Source: Alkalicoccus luteus
GTDB lineage: Bacteria; Bacillota; Bacilli; Bacillales; Salisediminibacteriaceae
Direction of reading: 5' to 3'
NCBI RefSeq assembly: GCF_012034335.1
Contig: NZ_JAATHJ010000022.1
Span: forward strand, 1-54,538
DNA length: 54,538 nucleotides
The notes under the pieces: model-generated
What the model was told of the DNA's origin: nothing
Databases searched by the model: none
Seen by the model: only the letters and a program-made list of their open reading frames with translations
Made by a program: the position numbers and the translations under genes
Part shown: positions 1-7,914 of the stretch, one piece after another
Layout: each line of letters starts with the position of its first letter
Numbering within the stretch: the first letter of the stretch is position 1

Positions 1-47
1 CGGTTGACTCGCCGATCATGGGGATTTTCCCACGCTGCTTCCTCCAT
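1..47 (-). CDS. Possible 5' end of an unidentified gene, cut by the window edge
   Basis: Reading leftwards, an ATG at 47 is preceded by GGATGTGAGG and opens a frame that runs off the window edge, beginning MEEAAWENPHDRRVN. An in-frame ATG further upstream, near 80, would give a slightly longer protein. Only about 15 residues are visible, so no family can be named. The ribosome binding site is imperfect and the call rests on the open frame alone. Confidence 0.3.
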   Translation of the reverse strand, partial: MEEAAWENPHDRRVN

Positions 48-131
48 TATCCTCACATCCTTTCTGCTTTCTTTCAGCATGCCAGAGGCGTGATAGGGAA
101 AACAGGCACAGATTCTTTGACGCTTACGTTT

Positions 132-296
132 TAAGTTCGTTTTGGGAGTGCTTAAGTCGTTTTATTCGTTATAACGATCTACTAAGTTGCCTGTGTTCCG
201 TTTGGGCGCCGCTAAGTTGCTTTTATCCAACGCTCAATTGCTTTCACGCCGCGTTACGTTGCTTTCCGCCTGCGTTAAGTTACGTTTCAAAGTGGT
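132..296 (+). repeat. Phased degenerate repeat array, seven units of 21 or 30 nt
   Basis: Seven consecutive units begin at 132, 153, 183, 213, 234, 255 and 276, so their lengths are 21, 30, 30, 21, 21, 21 and 21 nt. Units start with TAAGTTG, TAAGTCG, TCAATTG, TACGTTG or similar, usually followed by CTTT or GTTT and ending in CGC or GCT. The rest of each unit varies. Because 21 and 30 are both multiples of three, a spurious reading frame runs through the array with a heptad-like pattern. No start site or family supports a protein. The array lies just beyond the terminator of the leftward gene at 392-724. Confidence 0.75.
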
Positions 297-330
297 TGCC
301 TTTCGGCGCCCTGCCGAAAGCCTCCTCATC
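296..330. repeat. Hairpin-bearing dispersed element, copy 1
   Basis: The stretch starting TTGCCTTTCGG and ending GCCTCCTCATC recurs almost unchanged at 14176-14211. It contains the inverted pair CTTTCGGC and GCCGAAAG, so it can fold into a short hairpin. It ends the array at 132-296 on the side facing the neighbouring terminator. Confidence 0.7.
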
Positions 331-342
331 CACTCAACGACG

Positions 343-371
343 AAAAAACCGGCGGTCATGCGAACCGCCGG
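343..371 (-). terminator. Intrinsic terminator of the 392-724 gene
   Basis: CCGGCGGT at 349-356 pairs with ACCGCCGG at 364-371. On the minus strand the stem is followed by six T residues (343-348). It lies 20 bp past the stop codon of the leftward membrane protein gene. Confidence 0.85.
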
Positions 372-391
372 AACAGCTTTTCCTCATTTGA

Positions 392-724
392 CTATCCTCT
401 TTTTTGACCAAACGGCTTGAATCCATATTGAATGATCGCGAGCGGCATGAAGGCGGAGTAAAGCCACACTAAAAACGGCATTGGAATGCTGACGAGAACC
501 GCGACAACTCCTATATGCAGCGCATCAAAGAGAATGACCTTTCTCTTTTTCGCTTCCGGAACTTTCCTGCTATTTTTATGTATCAGTATACCAAGCCCGA
601 CGAGCGCCAAAAGGCCAAACAGCGAAAGCGGGTAAATGTCACCCGACAGGTAGTACCACGTATAGCCCTGTGCGGCGAGCATGATGAACAAATACCCTAA
701 TAAATAGTCGTTAACAAACCAAAT
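392..724 (-). CDS. Small membrane protein, probable ATT start
   Basis: A 110-residue hydrophobic protein of unknown function with about three membrane segments (roughly residues 8-27, 32-50 and 68-95) and a short basic tail. The frame has no ATG near its ribosome binding site. AAGGAGG (732-738) lies 7 nt before an in-frame ATT (724-722), while the first standard start codons (TTG at 691, ATG at 682) lack a good site and would cut into the first membrane helix. Initiation at ATT, or a base error in what was ATG, is therefore likely. A terminator follows at 343-371. No family was recognised. Confidence 0.7.
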   Translation of the reverse strand: MWFVNDYLLGYLFIMLAAQGYTWYYLSGDIYPLSLFGLLALVGLGILIHKNSRKVPEAKKRKVILFDALHIGVVAVLVSIPMPFLVWLYSAFMPLAIIQYGFKPFGQKRG

Positions 725-773
725 AGTAATGCCTCCTTATCTGACGGAAAGTGGTCTCTGCAGCTTCAGTGGA

Positions 774-1415
774 TCACCATACAACAGGAACGTCGTCGAG
801 AATCCCCTGCGGATCGAGCGTCATAAACCAGTCGTCCAATACGGTAAAGTGCACTTCTTCTCCTTTGTACAAGAAGTGAATCTCCCATTCGCCATTCGTG
901 TAAAATTCGACCTCTTCGGTCTCTTCGTCGTAGTTGCCGCTTGTGCCTCTATCGATCCAGTTAAATCCAGGCATCCCGGTTGAATAAGCATTAGGATCGA
1001 TGATTTGGATCATGTCAGGTGTAACTTCTTCTGCACCCTGCTCAAGCTCATAGCTGAACGATATGTGCCGCTCAAAGCGGTGATCCTCCTCAGATACGTG
1101 TTCTTGGCGAGTGATTGTTTCAACACCGCCCGTACCTGAGTCATCCACTCGCTCTTCCAGCTCCGGTGTAAACGGTACATCGCTGTCGCCTTCCTCAGTG
1201 CCATCTTCGAGCGCGGAAGCAATATATTGAAACAACTGCTCTGCCCCATCTTCATCAAGATCAGCCATTTCGTCGCTCTCCATGTCGGTACTTTCCAGGA
1301 CCTGCACCTCCAGTCCGTACTCATCTCCCAGTGCTTTGATTTCCTCTTCTGGCGAGTCGCTGCATCCGGTTACGAAAAGCAGTGCACTGCCCGATAGTAG
1401 TAGAGTGTATTTGAT
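774..1415 (-). CDS. Acidic secreted lipoprotein, no standard start codon
   Basis: The protein has about 213 residues. A hydrophobic signal segment ends in the lipobox VTGC near residue 18, followed by a very acidic, Gly/Glu/Asp-rich domain, so it should be lipid-anchored outside the cell. The C-terminal part (GEWEIHFLYKGEEVHF, then WFMTLDPQG) looks beta-rich, but no family was recognised. An in-frame TAA lies just upstream and no ATG, GTG or TTG occurs until 1307, which would remove the signal peptide. AGAGGAG sits 8 nt before ATC (1415-1413), which reads ATC AAA TAC where ATG AAA TAC would be expected. Function unknown. Confidence 0.7.
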   Translation of the reverse strand: MKYTLLLSGSALLFVTGCSDSPEEEIKALGDEYGLEVQVLESTDMESDEMADLDEDGAEQLFQYIASALEDGTEEGDSDVPFTPELEERVDDSGTGGVETITRQEHVSEEDHRFERHISFSYELEQGAEEVTPDMIQIIDPNAYSTGMPGFNWIDRGTSGNYDEETEEVEFYTNGEWEIHFLYKGEEVHFTVLDDWFMTLDPQGILDDVPVVW

Positions 1416-1522
1416 AAGAATCTCTCCTCTTTAATCATTCTGCGTATACATTGGGCACATGCCTTGTAAGCATGTATTCAATCGCATCAAGCATTCGTTC
1501 GATTATTCAGCCTGTCAGTAGT

Positions 1523-1966
1523 TTATTCGTTCTCTATCACCTGCACCCGCTCCGTCAGCCGCTCCATCTGCTGCTGCAGGCTTGATACTTCCTGCATGTA
1601 TTGAAACAAAAGCAGTGCACTTAAACAAAGCAGTCCGATCACGAGCGGCATGAAAAGACGGCTTTCCCGCTTTACCGGCTTCACGAGCAGCTGAATGACG
1701 AGCAGCGTGCCTGTCGTGATCGCACTGAATAGGATCGATTCGATGTTATACGTGTGATGGCGCAGCATCTCCCAAAGCAGCTGTGCCGTCGTATCGTCCT
1801 CCGGAATCAGGAAGGTCGTCTCGTGAATCACTTGCCAGCCGCCTGCTGCATGCTGATTACCGTCCACGCTGTACGTGTAAACGAAGGGTATATATCGAGG
1901 AATGAAAAAGACGGCCAAAAGCAGCAGCAGGCCGACTCCACAGCTAATCAAGCTACGTTTTTTCAT
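1523..1966 (-). CDS. Three-helix membrane protein with C-terminal coiled coil
   Basis: A 147-residue protein of unknown function. An N-terminal membrane helix (about residues 8-24) is followed by an extracytoplasmic loop of about 45 residues. Two further helices (about 78-96 and 106-122) precede a C-terminal stretch (SLQQQMERLTERVQVIENE) typical of a short coiled coil. The start is ATG at 1966. It sits 107 bp upstream of the 774-1415 lipoprotein on the same strand and may be co-transcribed with it. No homologous family was recognised. Confidence 0.75.
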   Translation of the reverse strand: MKKRSLISCGVGLLLLLAVFFIPRYIPFVYTYSVDGNQHAAGGWQVIHETTFLIPEDDTTAQLLWEMLRHHTYNIESILFSAITTGTLLVIQLLVKPVKRESRLFMPLVIGLLCLSALLLFQYMQEVSSLQQQMERLTERVQVIENE

Positions 1967-2049
1967 GCGGACACGCCTTTCTTGTATGCGCTTTCTTTAC
2001 CAAATTCTGTTATACTGAGTCTATTATGACATGAAAAGGAGTGAAGCGG

Positions 2050-2373
2050 ATGGAATATCGGGATCCGATCGGTGACATCATCAAACAGGCTGACGCTGAA
2101 CCAAAACAAAAAGGAAAACGCCTTTCTGCTGAATACCGGAGCATGGATGTCTATCAGCAGTTTCAGAAAACAGCCCGCGAACAGGGTTTCCTGCCGGAAT
2201 GGGTCAAGCTGCGCAAAAAGGTGCACGCAGCTCTCCTCCAGGCAGAAACCGACACAGACATGGATAACGTCAATTTTCTCATCCGGCTCTATAACCAAAA
2301 ATGCCCGTCTCAGCTGCAGAAAGGCCTCGTCACGCTTGAATCAAAAACATGGGCGCTTTCAAACTGGGAATAG
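2050..2373 (+). CDS. DnaJ-related DUF1992-like protein
   Basis: A 107-residue cytoplasmic protein. The segment YRSMDVYQQFQKTAREQGF followed by LPEWVKLRKKV resembles the DnaJ-homologue DUF1992 family, whose members carry a conserved N-(A/G)-x-LP-x-W-x-x-L core and an N-terminal Gly/Lys/Pro-rich linker. The second half (NFLIRLYNQKCPSQLQ) matches the family's later Asn-containing motif. Start: AAAGGAG (2036-2042) is 7 nt before ATG 2050, whereas GTG 2041 overlaps that site. It converges on the gene ending at 2375 with a 1-bp gap. The assignment rests on motif recall. Confidence 0.65.
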   Translation: MEYRDPIGDIIKQADAEPKQKGKRLSAEYRSMDVYQQFQKTAREQGFLPEWVKLRKKVHAALLQAETDTDMDNVNFLIRLYNQKCPSQLQKGLVTLESKTWALSNWE

Positions 2374-2374
2374 C

Positions 2375-2959
2375 TCAGCTCGGGGACTCTGCTTCCAGTC
2401 CGTGCTCTTCTTCCATCCGGGTCATCGCGCGTGTGGTCGGAAAATCATTTGCGTTGTAAGGGATGATGAACGTACGATTCTCGTCGGCAAAGGCATACTC
2501 ATTGACGGTCACCGACTCTCCTGACGTGAGCCGCTCCACGTGCTGAACATCCTCCCAGGCCATCGTTTCTTCACTGAAAGACCACATCGCATTTGTGTGA
2601 ACACCTTCATCGTCAATGTAGGCGTAATGCCCGAGCGAAAGGGCAAGCAAAGGTAAGCTGAGAAGACCAAGACCTGCGTGCACAGCGGTTCCGCGATAGG
2701 TACGCTTTTTTCCCTCGGCGATCAGCATCGTTACGAACAAGGAAATAATACAGAGAGCCGCCCATGCCATGGCGGCTGCCATCAGCTGAAAGGCGCTTGG
2801 GTACGGAATAAAGGCCCAGTGATGTTCGGAGAAATACAGGATTTCCTGAAAGAAAACAACGAGCGCAGGCGGCAGAAAAACGGCGCTGATCAGTAAAAGC
2901 GCTGCTGCCGGAATGCCCCATTTTAAAACGGTGCTGCTGTCCAGTTCCCATTTTTTCAT
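2375..2959 (-). CDS. Membrane protein, three helices and a soluble tail
   Basis: 194 residues. Three hydrophobic segments (about 13-40, 57-82 and 91-112) are followed by a soluble domain of about 80 residues. That domain begins YIDDEGV and contains AWEDVQHVERL, an arrangement often seen in bacterial PH-like membrane proteins where a strand (D-x-E-G-V) precedes W-x-D-V. The start ATG at 2959 lies 7 bp after the stop of the lipoprotein gene 2966-3433, so the two probably form one transcript. Function unknown. Confidence 0.75.
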   Translation of the reverse strand: MKKWELDSSTVLKWGIPAAALLLISAVFLPPALVVFFQEILYFSEHHWAFIPYPSAFQLMAAAMAWAALCIISLFVTMLIAEGKKRTYRGTAVHAGLGLLSLPLLALSLGHYAYIDDEGVHTNAMWSFSEETMAWEDVQHVERLTSGESVTVNEYAFADENRTFIIPYNANDFPTTRAMTRMEEEHGLEAESPS

Positions 2960-2965
2960 CCATCT

Positions 2966-3433
2966 TCACCCTTCCTCTTCGTCTTCCTCCTCTTCTGACA
3001 CGTCAATAAACAGCGTGTAGGACGCATAGCCCTCCTCGCCCCAGTCTGCAAAAATTTCAATAATATGCTCGCCTTCCTCAGAGGGAACGGTAAATTCACC
3101 TGTGCCGCTAGCGAGCTCTTCCTGCACCGACTGCTCGTTCCAGAGCAGCACGTCGATCTCCGCGTTTTCTCCGCCTTCCAGCGCGACGGATGCGTCCGCT
3201 CCTGCTTCTACGTCGACTGCTTCCAATTCCTCCATTTCAACTGCCTGCGGAGGAACCAACGCCTCCTCCCTCGATCCGCCGGTTGCGCCGGCATTCCATT
3301 CGTAGGAGCCCATAAGCGTCGCCGCTGTAATGTCTCCCATATGTACACTCGCACTTGGCGGTTCGTCCGCCGCGCACGCGGGAATACTAATAAAGCCTGC
3401 ACTGACTGAAAGTTTCACTGCCCAATTTTTCAC
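2966..3433 (-). CDS. Acidic exported protein, possible lipoprotein
   Basis: 155 residues. A hydrophobic N-terminus ends in IPACAAD. The cysteine could be lipidated, but proline at -2 is atypical of a lipobox, so simple secretion is possible. The mature part is acidic and ends in a run of Glu and Asp. The region GEFTVPSEEGEHIIEIFADW, near residues 110-130, reads like a beta-sandwich strand pair. The start is GTG at 3433 behind GGTGATG. It lies upstream of the membrane protein at 2375-2959. Function unknown. Confidence 0.7.
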   Translation of the reverse strand: MKNWAVKLSVSAGFISIPACAADEPPSASVHMGDITAATLMGSYEWNAGATGGSREEALVPPQAVEMEELEAVDVEAGADASVALEGGENAEIDVLLWNEQSVQEELASGTGEFTVPSEEGEHIIEIFADWGEEGYASYTLFIDVSEEEEDEEEG

Positions 3434-3576
3434 ATCATCACCTGTTTCTCAAAATAAACTCACTGCGTTCATATAGAACCAGCAACGAGCCATTATTTTC
3501 TAGTACGCATGAAGCGGCTCACAGGTTTCATACCCGTTTAAGGAAAACCGGAATCATCGCAGGCAAGGAGGCAGAC

Positions 3577-4026
3577 ATGAAAAATAAAGGAGCGATTTAC
3601 CTGATAACCGGAGCAGCGCTGTTGTACGTACTGCTCCGGGTGCTTTCCGGGGAGACCGACCGTGAAGCGCTCGTCGAGCAGATTCGTGAAGGCGATCTTC
3701 CTTCGGAGCATGCGCACGCACGTATCGAGATCGACGAGATGGTGTATAACAGGAGCAGCACTGTAACGGTATCCGTAGAAGCATTGGATGATATAGTTCC
3801 ACAAAACCTGTACTGGCAGGCGGCCGGGACAGACGACTGGGAAGCGGCCGCCATAGAGGCCGCAGAGATGAGAGAGTTTCCGCAAACGCTCTCAGCCGGC
3901 GCGACGGAGACAATCGAGGTTTCTCTCCCAGACTATGAGGCGCAGGTCGTCCGTCTCGTGTACGCGTTTGAGCTTGGAGCACTTGAGGAAACGCATAAAA
4001 TCGCTGTAAGCTTGTATGTAGAATAA
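3577..4026 (+). CDS. Membrane-anchored extracytoplasmic protein
   Basis: 149 residues. One N-terminal helix (about residues 5-22) anchors a soluble outer domain of about 125 residues with alternating beta-strand character (STVTVSVEALDDI, TIEVSLPDYEAQVVRLVYAF). AAGGAGG sits 6 nt before ATG 3577. It may be a beta-sandwich adhesion or sensor domain, but no family was recognised. It converges on the gene at 4115-4429 across a hairpin. Confidence 0.75.
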   Translation: MKNKGAIYLITGAALLYVLLRVLSGETDREALVEQIREGDLPSEHAHARIEIDEMVYNRSSTVTVSVEALDDIVPQNLYWQAAGTDDWEAAAIEAAEMREFPQTLSAGATETIEVSLPDYEAQVVRLVYAFELGALEETHKIAVSLYVE

Positions 4027-4048
4027 GGAGAGGATATGCTGTACTTTC

Positions 4049-4082
4049 ACAAGCATGACACACAGCTTCCTTTCATGCTTGT
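4049..4082. terminator. Hairpin between convergent genes
   Basis: ACAAGCATGA (4049-4058) and TCATGCTTGT (4073-4082) form a perfect 10-bp stem in the gap between the convergent genes ending at 4026 and 4115. Neither side has a long T run, so terminator activity is inferred from position. Confidence 0.45.
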
Positions 4083-4114
4083 ATACCAGCTATAAAGGCT
4101 TTCTAATCAAATTA

Positions 4115-4429
4115 TTAGCTGTCCCGAACGATCGCACGTTTATCCTCATTCGTCAGTGTGTACGCATAAGGCGTGATGCCAAGTGCTATGAGTGCAATCA
4201 GAAAAAATAAGACGATGCTCGGCCCAACGGAGAGGTCGATGAAAAAATTGAGCATAAGCGGTGTCGTTGGCAGGATCGCAATCCAGAAAACGACTTTCCC
4301 ATATGTCGTGATGTACTGCGTCTCCCCGCAGTGCGGACAGTTCGTATATTCATATAAAAATCGCTGTGCTTTCAGTGCCTGCTCCCACGACAGCGTCTGA
4401 TGGCAGGCTTCACAAGTCGGTCGTTTCAT
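4115..4429 (-). CDS. CXXC-20-CXXC family membrane protein
   Basis: 104 residues. Two cysteine pairs, CEAC (residues 6-9) and CPHC (31-34), stand 21 residues apart and would form a zinc ribbon. Two membrane helices follow (about 46-67 and 69-90), with a charged tail. This layout matches the small CXXC-20-CXXC family (TIGR04104), known from Bacilli and of unknown function. The start is ATG at 4429. It lies directly downstream of the amidohydrolase gene (4444-5754) with a 14-bp gap, so co-transcription is likely. Confidence 0.8.
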   Translation of the reverse strand: MKRPTCEACHQTLSWEQALKAQRFLYEYTNCPHCGETQYITTYGKVVFWIAILPTTPLMLNFFIDLSVGPSIVLFFLIALIALGITPYAYTLTNEDKRAIVRDS

Positions 4430-4443
4430 CAGTCTCTTCCTTT

Positions 4444-5754
4444 CTAAAGCGGAAATGCAGCCGCTACTTCTTCTTCGCGTTGTTTAAGATAAGCGGGTGA
4501 CGGCACATGACCGAGAATGTCGTTCGGCGTATAGCGTTTTCCGCCTTTGATGACATGATAAATCGTTTGCGTATTGGAGATCGACTCCAGCGGATTTTGA
4601 TCGAGTATCAGCAGATCCGCTTTGCAGCCTGCTTTTATCGTGCCGCGGTCGGTTAAGCCGATTGAAGCCGCAGCAGTCGAAGTCGCTGACTGGAGCGCCT
4701 CCATTTCCGTCCATTCCATGTCAGTAAACAGCTCCAGCTCCCGGTGCAGCCCGGTTCCGGCGTATGTCCAGACTCCCGCCGGACAATCGGTGCCGGCTAC
4801 GACGGTTCCCCCGAGGCCACGATACGTTTTGGCAGCCGCTTTTACCGTATCCAGCAGGAAGCCCATATGCGTTTTCAGCAGCTCCTCCTGTTGTGCGAGA
4901 CCGCTCCAGTGCGTGTTCAGCGTGCCTGAACCGCTTAAACGGCCGTCCTCTTTAAACAAGAATTCCGACTCCCACGGGGAAGGCAGCTGTTGAATCTGAT
5001 CGAGGACGAGCAGAGTCGGACACAGGTTTACGTTATGCCTTAGCAGCTCGCGGCATACGGCTTCCATCCGCTCAAGATCCGGCTGTTCCCAATCAATATC
5101 AACGTTTGTTGAAGCCATCGTCCAGCCTGGATACATGGCCTGCACGACACCTGAGGCGTGCTCCAACCAGGTGACGCCCATTTCTGCTGCTTCGATGGCC
5201 GTCACGGAGGAATGAATCAAGTCAGCGCTCACTTCTAGTCCGTGCTGCTTCGCTTCTTCTGCAACGACGCGCATCGCCTCCTTCGAAAGCAACCCGTATA
5301 CTTTGATAAACTGCGCTCCGGCTGAGGCCTGCCGCCTTACTTCTGCGCGCGCTGCTTCCGGATCGTCGGTGACGAAATTGGCCAGAGCCGTCTCGCCCCA
5401 GAGCCCGGGCGGTCCATCAATCATGCGGTCAGACGCATACACGCGCGGCGTCGGCGCGTCCGTAGGCGCATGAATCAGTTTTTCCAGCTCGATGACGTTT
5501 CCTGCCGTATTACGGACAGTCGTCACGCCTGCAGCCGTAAAGTGCGGCGCGAATCCTTCCTTGATATGGCAGTGCATGTCGATTAAGCCCGGCATCACGT
5601 ACCGGCCCTCCAGATCAACCCTCCGTGCACCCGTTTCCGGCGCATCGCCTTCATATACGGCGGCGATCGTGTCGCCTTCGATTCGGATTGCTCCTGTAAA
5701 GATCTTTTCCCGTTCGACATCGATAACAGTTACATGTTCCAGTATGTATGCCAT
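4444..5754 (-). CDS. Amidohydrolase (imidazolonepropionase/prolidase-like)
   Basis: 436 residues of the metal-dependent amidohydrolase superfamily. MPGLIDMHCHI carries the first HxH metal pair (DMHCH). FIKVYG supplies the lysine typical of this branch. H-SSV and LEHASG carry later histidines, and VAGTDCP carries the conserved aspartate. The final strand (LIL-DQNPLESI) completes the small beta-domain. It probably hydrolyses a cyclic amide or dipeptide-like substrate in the cytoplasm, but the substrate cannot be told. Start: GAGGTG precedes ATG 5754 by about 6 nt, and an in-frame GTG at 5769 overlaps that site. Confidence 0.85.
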   Translation of the reverse strand: MAYILEHVTVIDVEREKIFTGAIRIEGDTIAAVYEGDAPETGARRVDLEGRYVMPGLIDMHCHIKEGFAPHFTAAGVTTVRNTAGNVIELEKLIHAPTDAPTPRVYASDRMIDGPPGLWGETALANFVTDDPEAARAEVRRQASAGAQFIKVYGLLSKEAMRVVAEEAKQHGLEVSADLIHSSVTAIEAAEMGVTWLEHASGVVQAMYPGWTMASTNVDIDWEQPDLERMEAVCRELLRHNVNLCPTLLVLDQIQQLPSPWESEFLFKEDGRLSGSGTLNTHWSGLAQQEELLKTHMGFLLDTVKAAAKTYRGLGGTVVAGTDCPAGVWTYAGTGLHRELELFTDMEWTEMEALQSATSTAAASIGLTDRGTIKAGCKADLLILDQNPLESISNTQTIYHVIKGGKRYTPNDILGHVPSPAYLKQREEEVAAAFPL

Positions 5755-5964
5755 TGGTTCACCTCGCACAGTGTCGTTTACTTATTTTAACATAAATGGT
5801 TCCGTTTTGTTTCCCGTGAGAAGTAAGGAGTGCTTTTCCTCTCTAAGAGATAGATATTCATAACGAATTTATCGATAAGGCTTTTATGATTTTGACAGAG
5901 AAGGCATATGTTTAATATTTCTTTTTTTAGGAAATTGAGCACTGAATATGAAGGAGGAGATGTC

Positions 5965-6651
5965 TTGAGAAATTACATCTTTCTAATTGCTGTTTTTACA
6001 GCAGTCGGCTGCAGTTCTGAGAATCAAGAATCGGCGCCCGAAACTGTTCCTTACAGTGCAACGGAACTGCTTGAAGCAGTTGTGAACACATACGAGGACC
6101 GGGATTATTATCAGGAACGAACCGTGACAAGAGCGGCTGATGACAGCGACTCTGGTAACGATGAAAATGTCACTGAAGAGTATTATTGGGAGTTTCACAC
6201 TGATGATGGTCTCCTCACACGTTTGGAAACACATGATCAGAACGGCCAGACGGAATACGAAGTCACCATCGTACCGAATCGAGCTGTCCTTCACTATACG
6301 GAAGGAGAGGAAGATGCATCCATTGAAGATCCTGATCAGATGCATGCATCACCCAGGGCTGCCTCTTTTCGCCTGATGCTCGATGAAGCAAATGATGATG
6401 CACCATATCAAGTGGAATTATCGGAAGTTGCTGGAGAAGAGACGTATCAGCTTGTAACTCCCGGCGACAACATTTTTTTCCGCCAAGATGATTATGCAGA
6501 AATCTACACCGATGGACTAAATGGCGACTACTCGGTTGAAGTTACCACCCATGAATGGGATCCGGAGTTCGACATCACGTTATTCGAAAGAGAGGGCATC
6601 ACGTCTGAAGATGTCCAGATTATCGACCGCCGCGGTTTAGACGACAGTTAA
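5965..6651 (+). CDS. Lipoprotein, possibly LolA-like fold
   Basis: 228 residues. AAGGAGG (5951-5957) lies 7 nt before TTG 5965. This start gives a clean signal peptide ending in TAVGC, whereas the upstream ATG at 5908 would precede it with a non-signal stretch. The mature domain starts with YSATELLEAVVNTYEDRDYY and continues with long beta-strand segments, resembling the LolA/MucB-type lipoprotein fold (weak inference). It is acidic throughout. It lies alone, followed by a terminator at 6731. Confidence 0.75.
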   Translation: MRNYIFLIAVFTAVGCSSENQESAPETVPYSATELLEAVVNTYEDRDYYQERTVTRAADDSDSGNDENVTEEYYWEFHTDDGLLTRLETHDQNGQTEYEVTIVPNRAVLHYTEGEEDASIEDPDQMHASPRAASFRLMLDEANDDAPYQVELSEVAGEETYQLVTPGDNIFFRQDDYAEIYTDGLNGDYSVEVTTHEWDPEFDITLFEREGITSEDVQIIDRRGLDDS

Positions 6652-6730
6652 TATTACCATCAGTCATGTACGCTGTAATCGGATCCTCTATCAGCTTAGG
6701 GAAATGGGTGGAATATCATTGTTTTATGAC

Positions 6731-6754
6731 AGCCTGACAGACAGGCTTTCTTTT
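6731..6754 (+). terminator. Intrinsic terminator after the 5965-6651 lipoprotein
   Basis: AGCCTG (6731-6736) pairs with CAGGCT (6742-6747), followed by TTCTTTT on the plus strand. The rest of the 300-bp gap between 6651 and 6951 shows no convincing gene. Confidence 0.6.
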
Positions 6755-6905
6755 CGGTGAAATCTATTTGATTGAGGCGTATGACACACCAGCAGCTTGA
6801 CCACCTCCCCGCCGTTCATATAGAAGCCGATAACCGAGAAGCTTTATCCTAATAGTCCTGCTTAGCTTTGGCTCATGAATAGTTGAACTTTCCTGTTCAA
6901 ACTGA

Positions 6906-6940
6906 AAAAGCCATCCTGCTTTCATGGCAGAATGGCTTTT
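6906..6940 (-). terminator. Intrinsic terminator of the SDR gene
   Basis: AAAAGCCAT plus CTGC pairs with GCAG plus ATGGCTTTT, with one bulge on each side. It can act on the minus strand just past the SDR stop at 6951. Confidence 0.75.
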
Positions 6941-6950
6941 CGTTTGGTTG

Positions 6951-7700
6951 TTATTTTGAATTCGTAAAACCGCCGTCGATGCGGACAATTTCACCGTTAA
7001 TGTACTGCGCTTTTGACGTCAGTAAAAACGTGACGAGCTCCGCGACTTCCTCAGATGTGCCGAGGCGCTGCTGCGGAATGCCTTTTTCCGCACTTTCCTT
7101 CATTTGCGGATTGGCGTCAAAATATGCTTTCACCATCGGCGTTTCCGTCGGTCCAGGTGCGACTGCGTTCACGCGCAGGCCGTCTTTTGCGTATTCAGCG
7201 ACAAGGCTTTTCGTCATCCCGGCAACGGCATGCTTTGTCGCCGAATACGTAACAACCGTCGCCTGACCGATCACGCCGGCGCTTGAAGCCATATTGACGA
7301 TCGAGCCGCCCCCGTTTTTCACCATCACTTCTGCGACATAGCGGACACCGTAAAGTGCGCCGAGAAGGTTGATCCCTACGATCTGCTCAATTTCGTCGAT
7401 GTCAGTGTCGAGAAAAAAGCCGCCGCTTCCGGAGATGCCTGCGTTGTTGAAAAAGTAGTCAATCGAACCGAAATGATCGAGCGTTTCGTCCACATACCGC
7501 TTTACATCCGCTGATTTCGACACATTTGCGTTCACGTAAATGGCATCGACGTTTTTTTCTTTGAGAAGCCGTACGGTTTCGTTCCCGTTTTCGTCGTTGA
7601 TGTCGACGATGGTGATGTTAATGCCCTTGTCTGCCAGCTGCATTGCTGTAGCATAGCCAATGCCGCTGCCGCCGCCTGTGATGATTGCTGTTTTTGCCAT
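6951..7700 (-). CDS. Short-chain dehydrogenase/reductase (SDR)
   Basis: 249 residues, the usual length for a classical SDR. The Rossmann motif GGGSGIG lies at residues 9-15, and VDIND after the second strand favours NAD(H). NNAGISG, the catalytic Ser region (NMASSAG), Y-SATK-H (the YxxxK pair) and the PGPTETPM loop are all intact. It oxidises or reduces an unknown alcohol or ketone in the cytoplasm. Start: AAGGAGG precedes ATG 7700 by 8 nt. A longer frame upstream to 7961 reads through non-coding DNA. It appears to be transcribed alone. Confidence 0.9.
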   Translation of the reverse strand: MAKTAIITGGGSGIGYATAMQLADKGINITIVDINDENGNETVRLLKEKNVDAIYVNANVSKSADVKRYVDETLDHFGSIDYFFNNAGISGSGGFFLDTDIDEIEQIVGINLLGALYGVRYVAEVMVKNGGGSIVNMASSAGVIGQATVVTYSATKHAVAGMTKSLVAEYAKDGLRVNAVAPGPTETPMVKAYFDANPQMKESAEKGIPQQRLGTSEEVAELVTFLLTSKAQYINGEIVRIDGGFTNSK

Positions 7701-7740
7701 GTGAGACGCCTCCTTGAGGAAAATGATCGAGCTTACCGCT

Positions 7741-7770
7741 ATCATAGCAGGATCGGTAAACAAGCTACAA
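7741..7770 (-). promoter_or_regulatory. Probable sigma-A promoter of the SDR gene
   Basis: On the minus strand TTGTAG (7770-7765) and TATGAT (7746-7741) are 18 bp apart, about 40 bp before the SDR start. The -10 box is one base off consensus and the -35 box two. Confidence 0.45.
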
Positions 7771-7914
7771 CGAAGGTGATCTGGCTTGATACCGAAAAGG
7801 GCAGCTAAAACTAGTACCTTTGGATATCTGCTTCTATAATTGGTTGATTGTTCCAGCTGATATGCTAAACTGAAGAACGTTCGCTTATGATCATGTTTTG
7901 AATAGGAGGATGCT

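Noticed and set aside
187-420. 77-residue plus-strand frame over the first repeat array
   Set aside because: It has no ribosome binding site. Its heptad pattern comes from the 21/30-nt repeat, and its end overlaps the terminator and the opposite gene.
5892-5916. TTGACA upstream of the 5965 lipoprotein as a promoter
   Set aside because: The -35 box is perfect, but no acceptable -10 box occurs at 16-18 bp spacing.
6764-6994. 76-residue minus-strand frame in the gap before the SDR
   Set aside because: It overlaps the SDR terminator and stop region and has no ribosome binding site or family.
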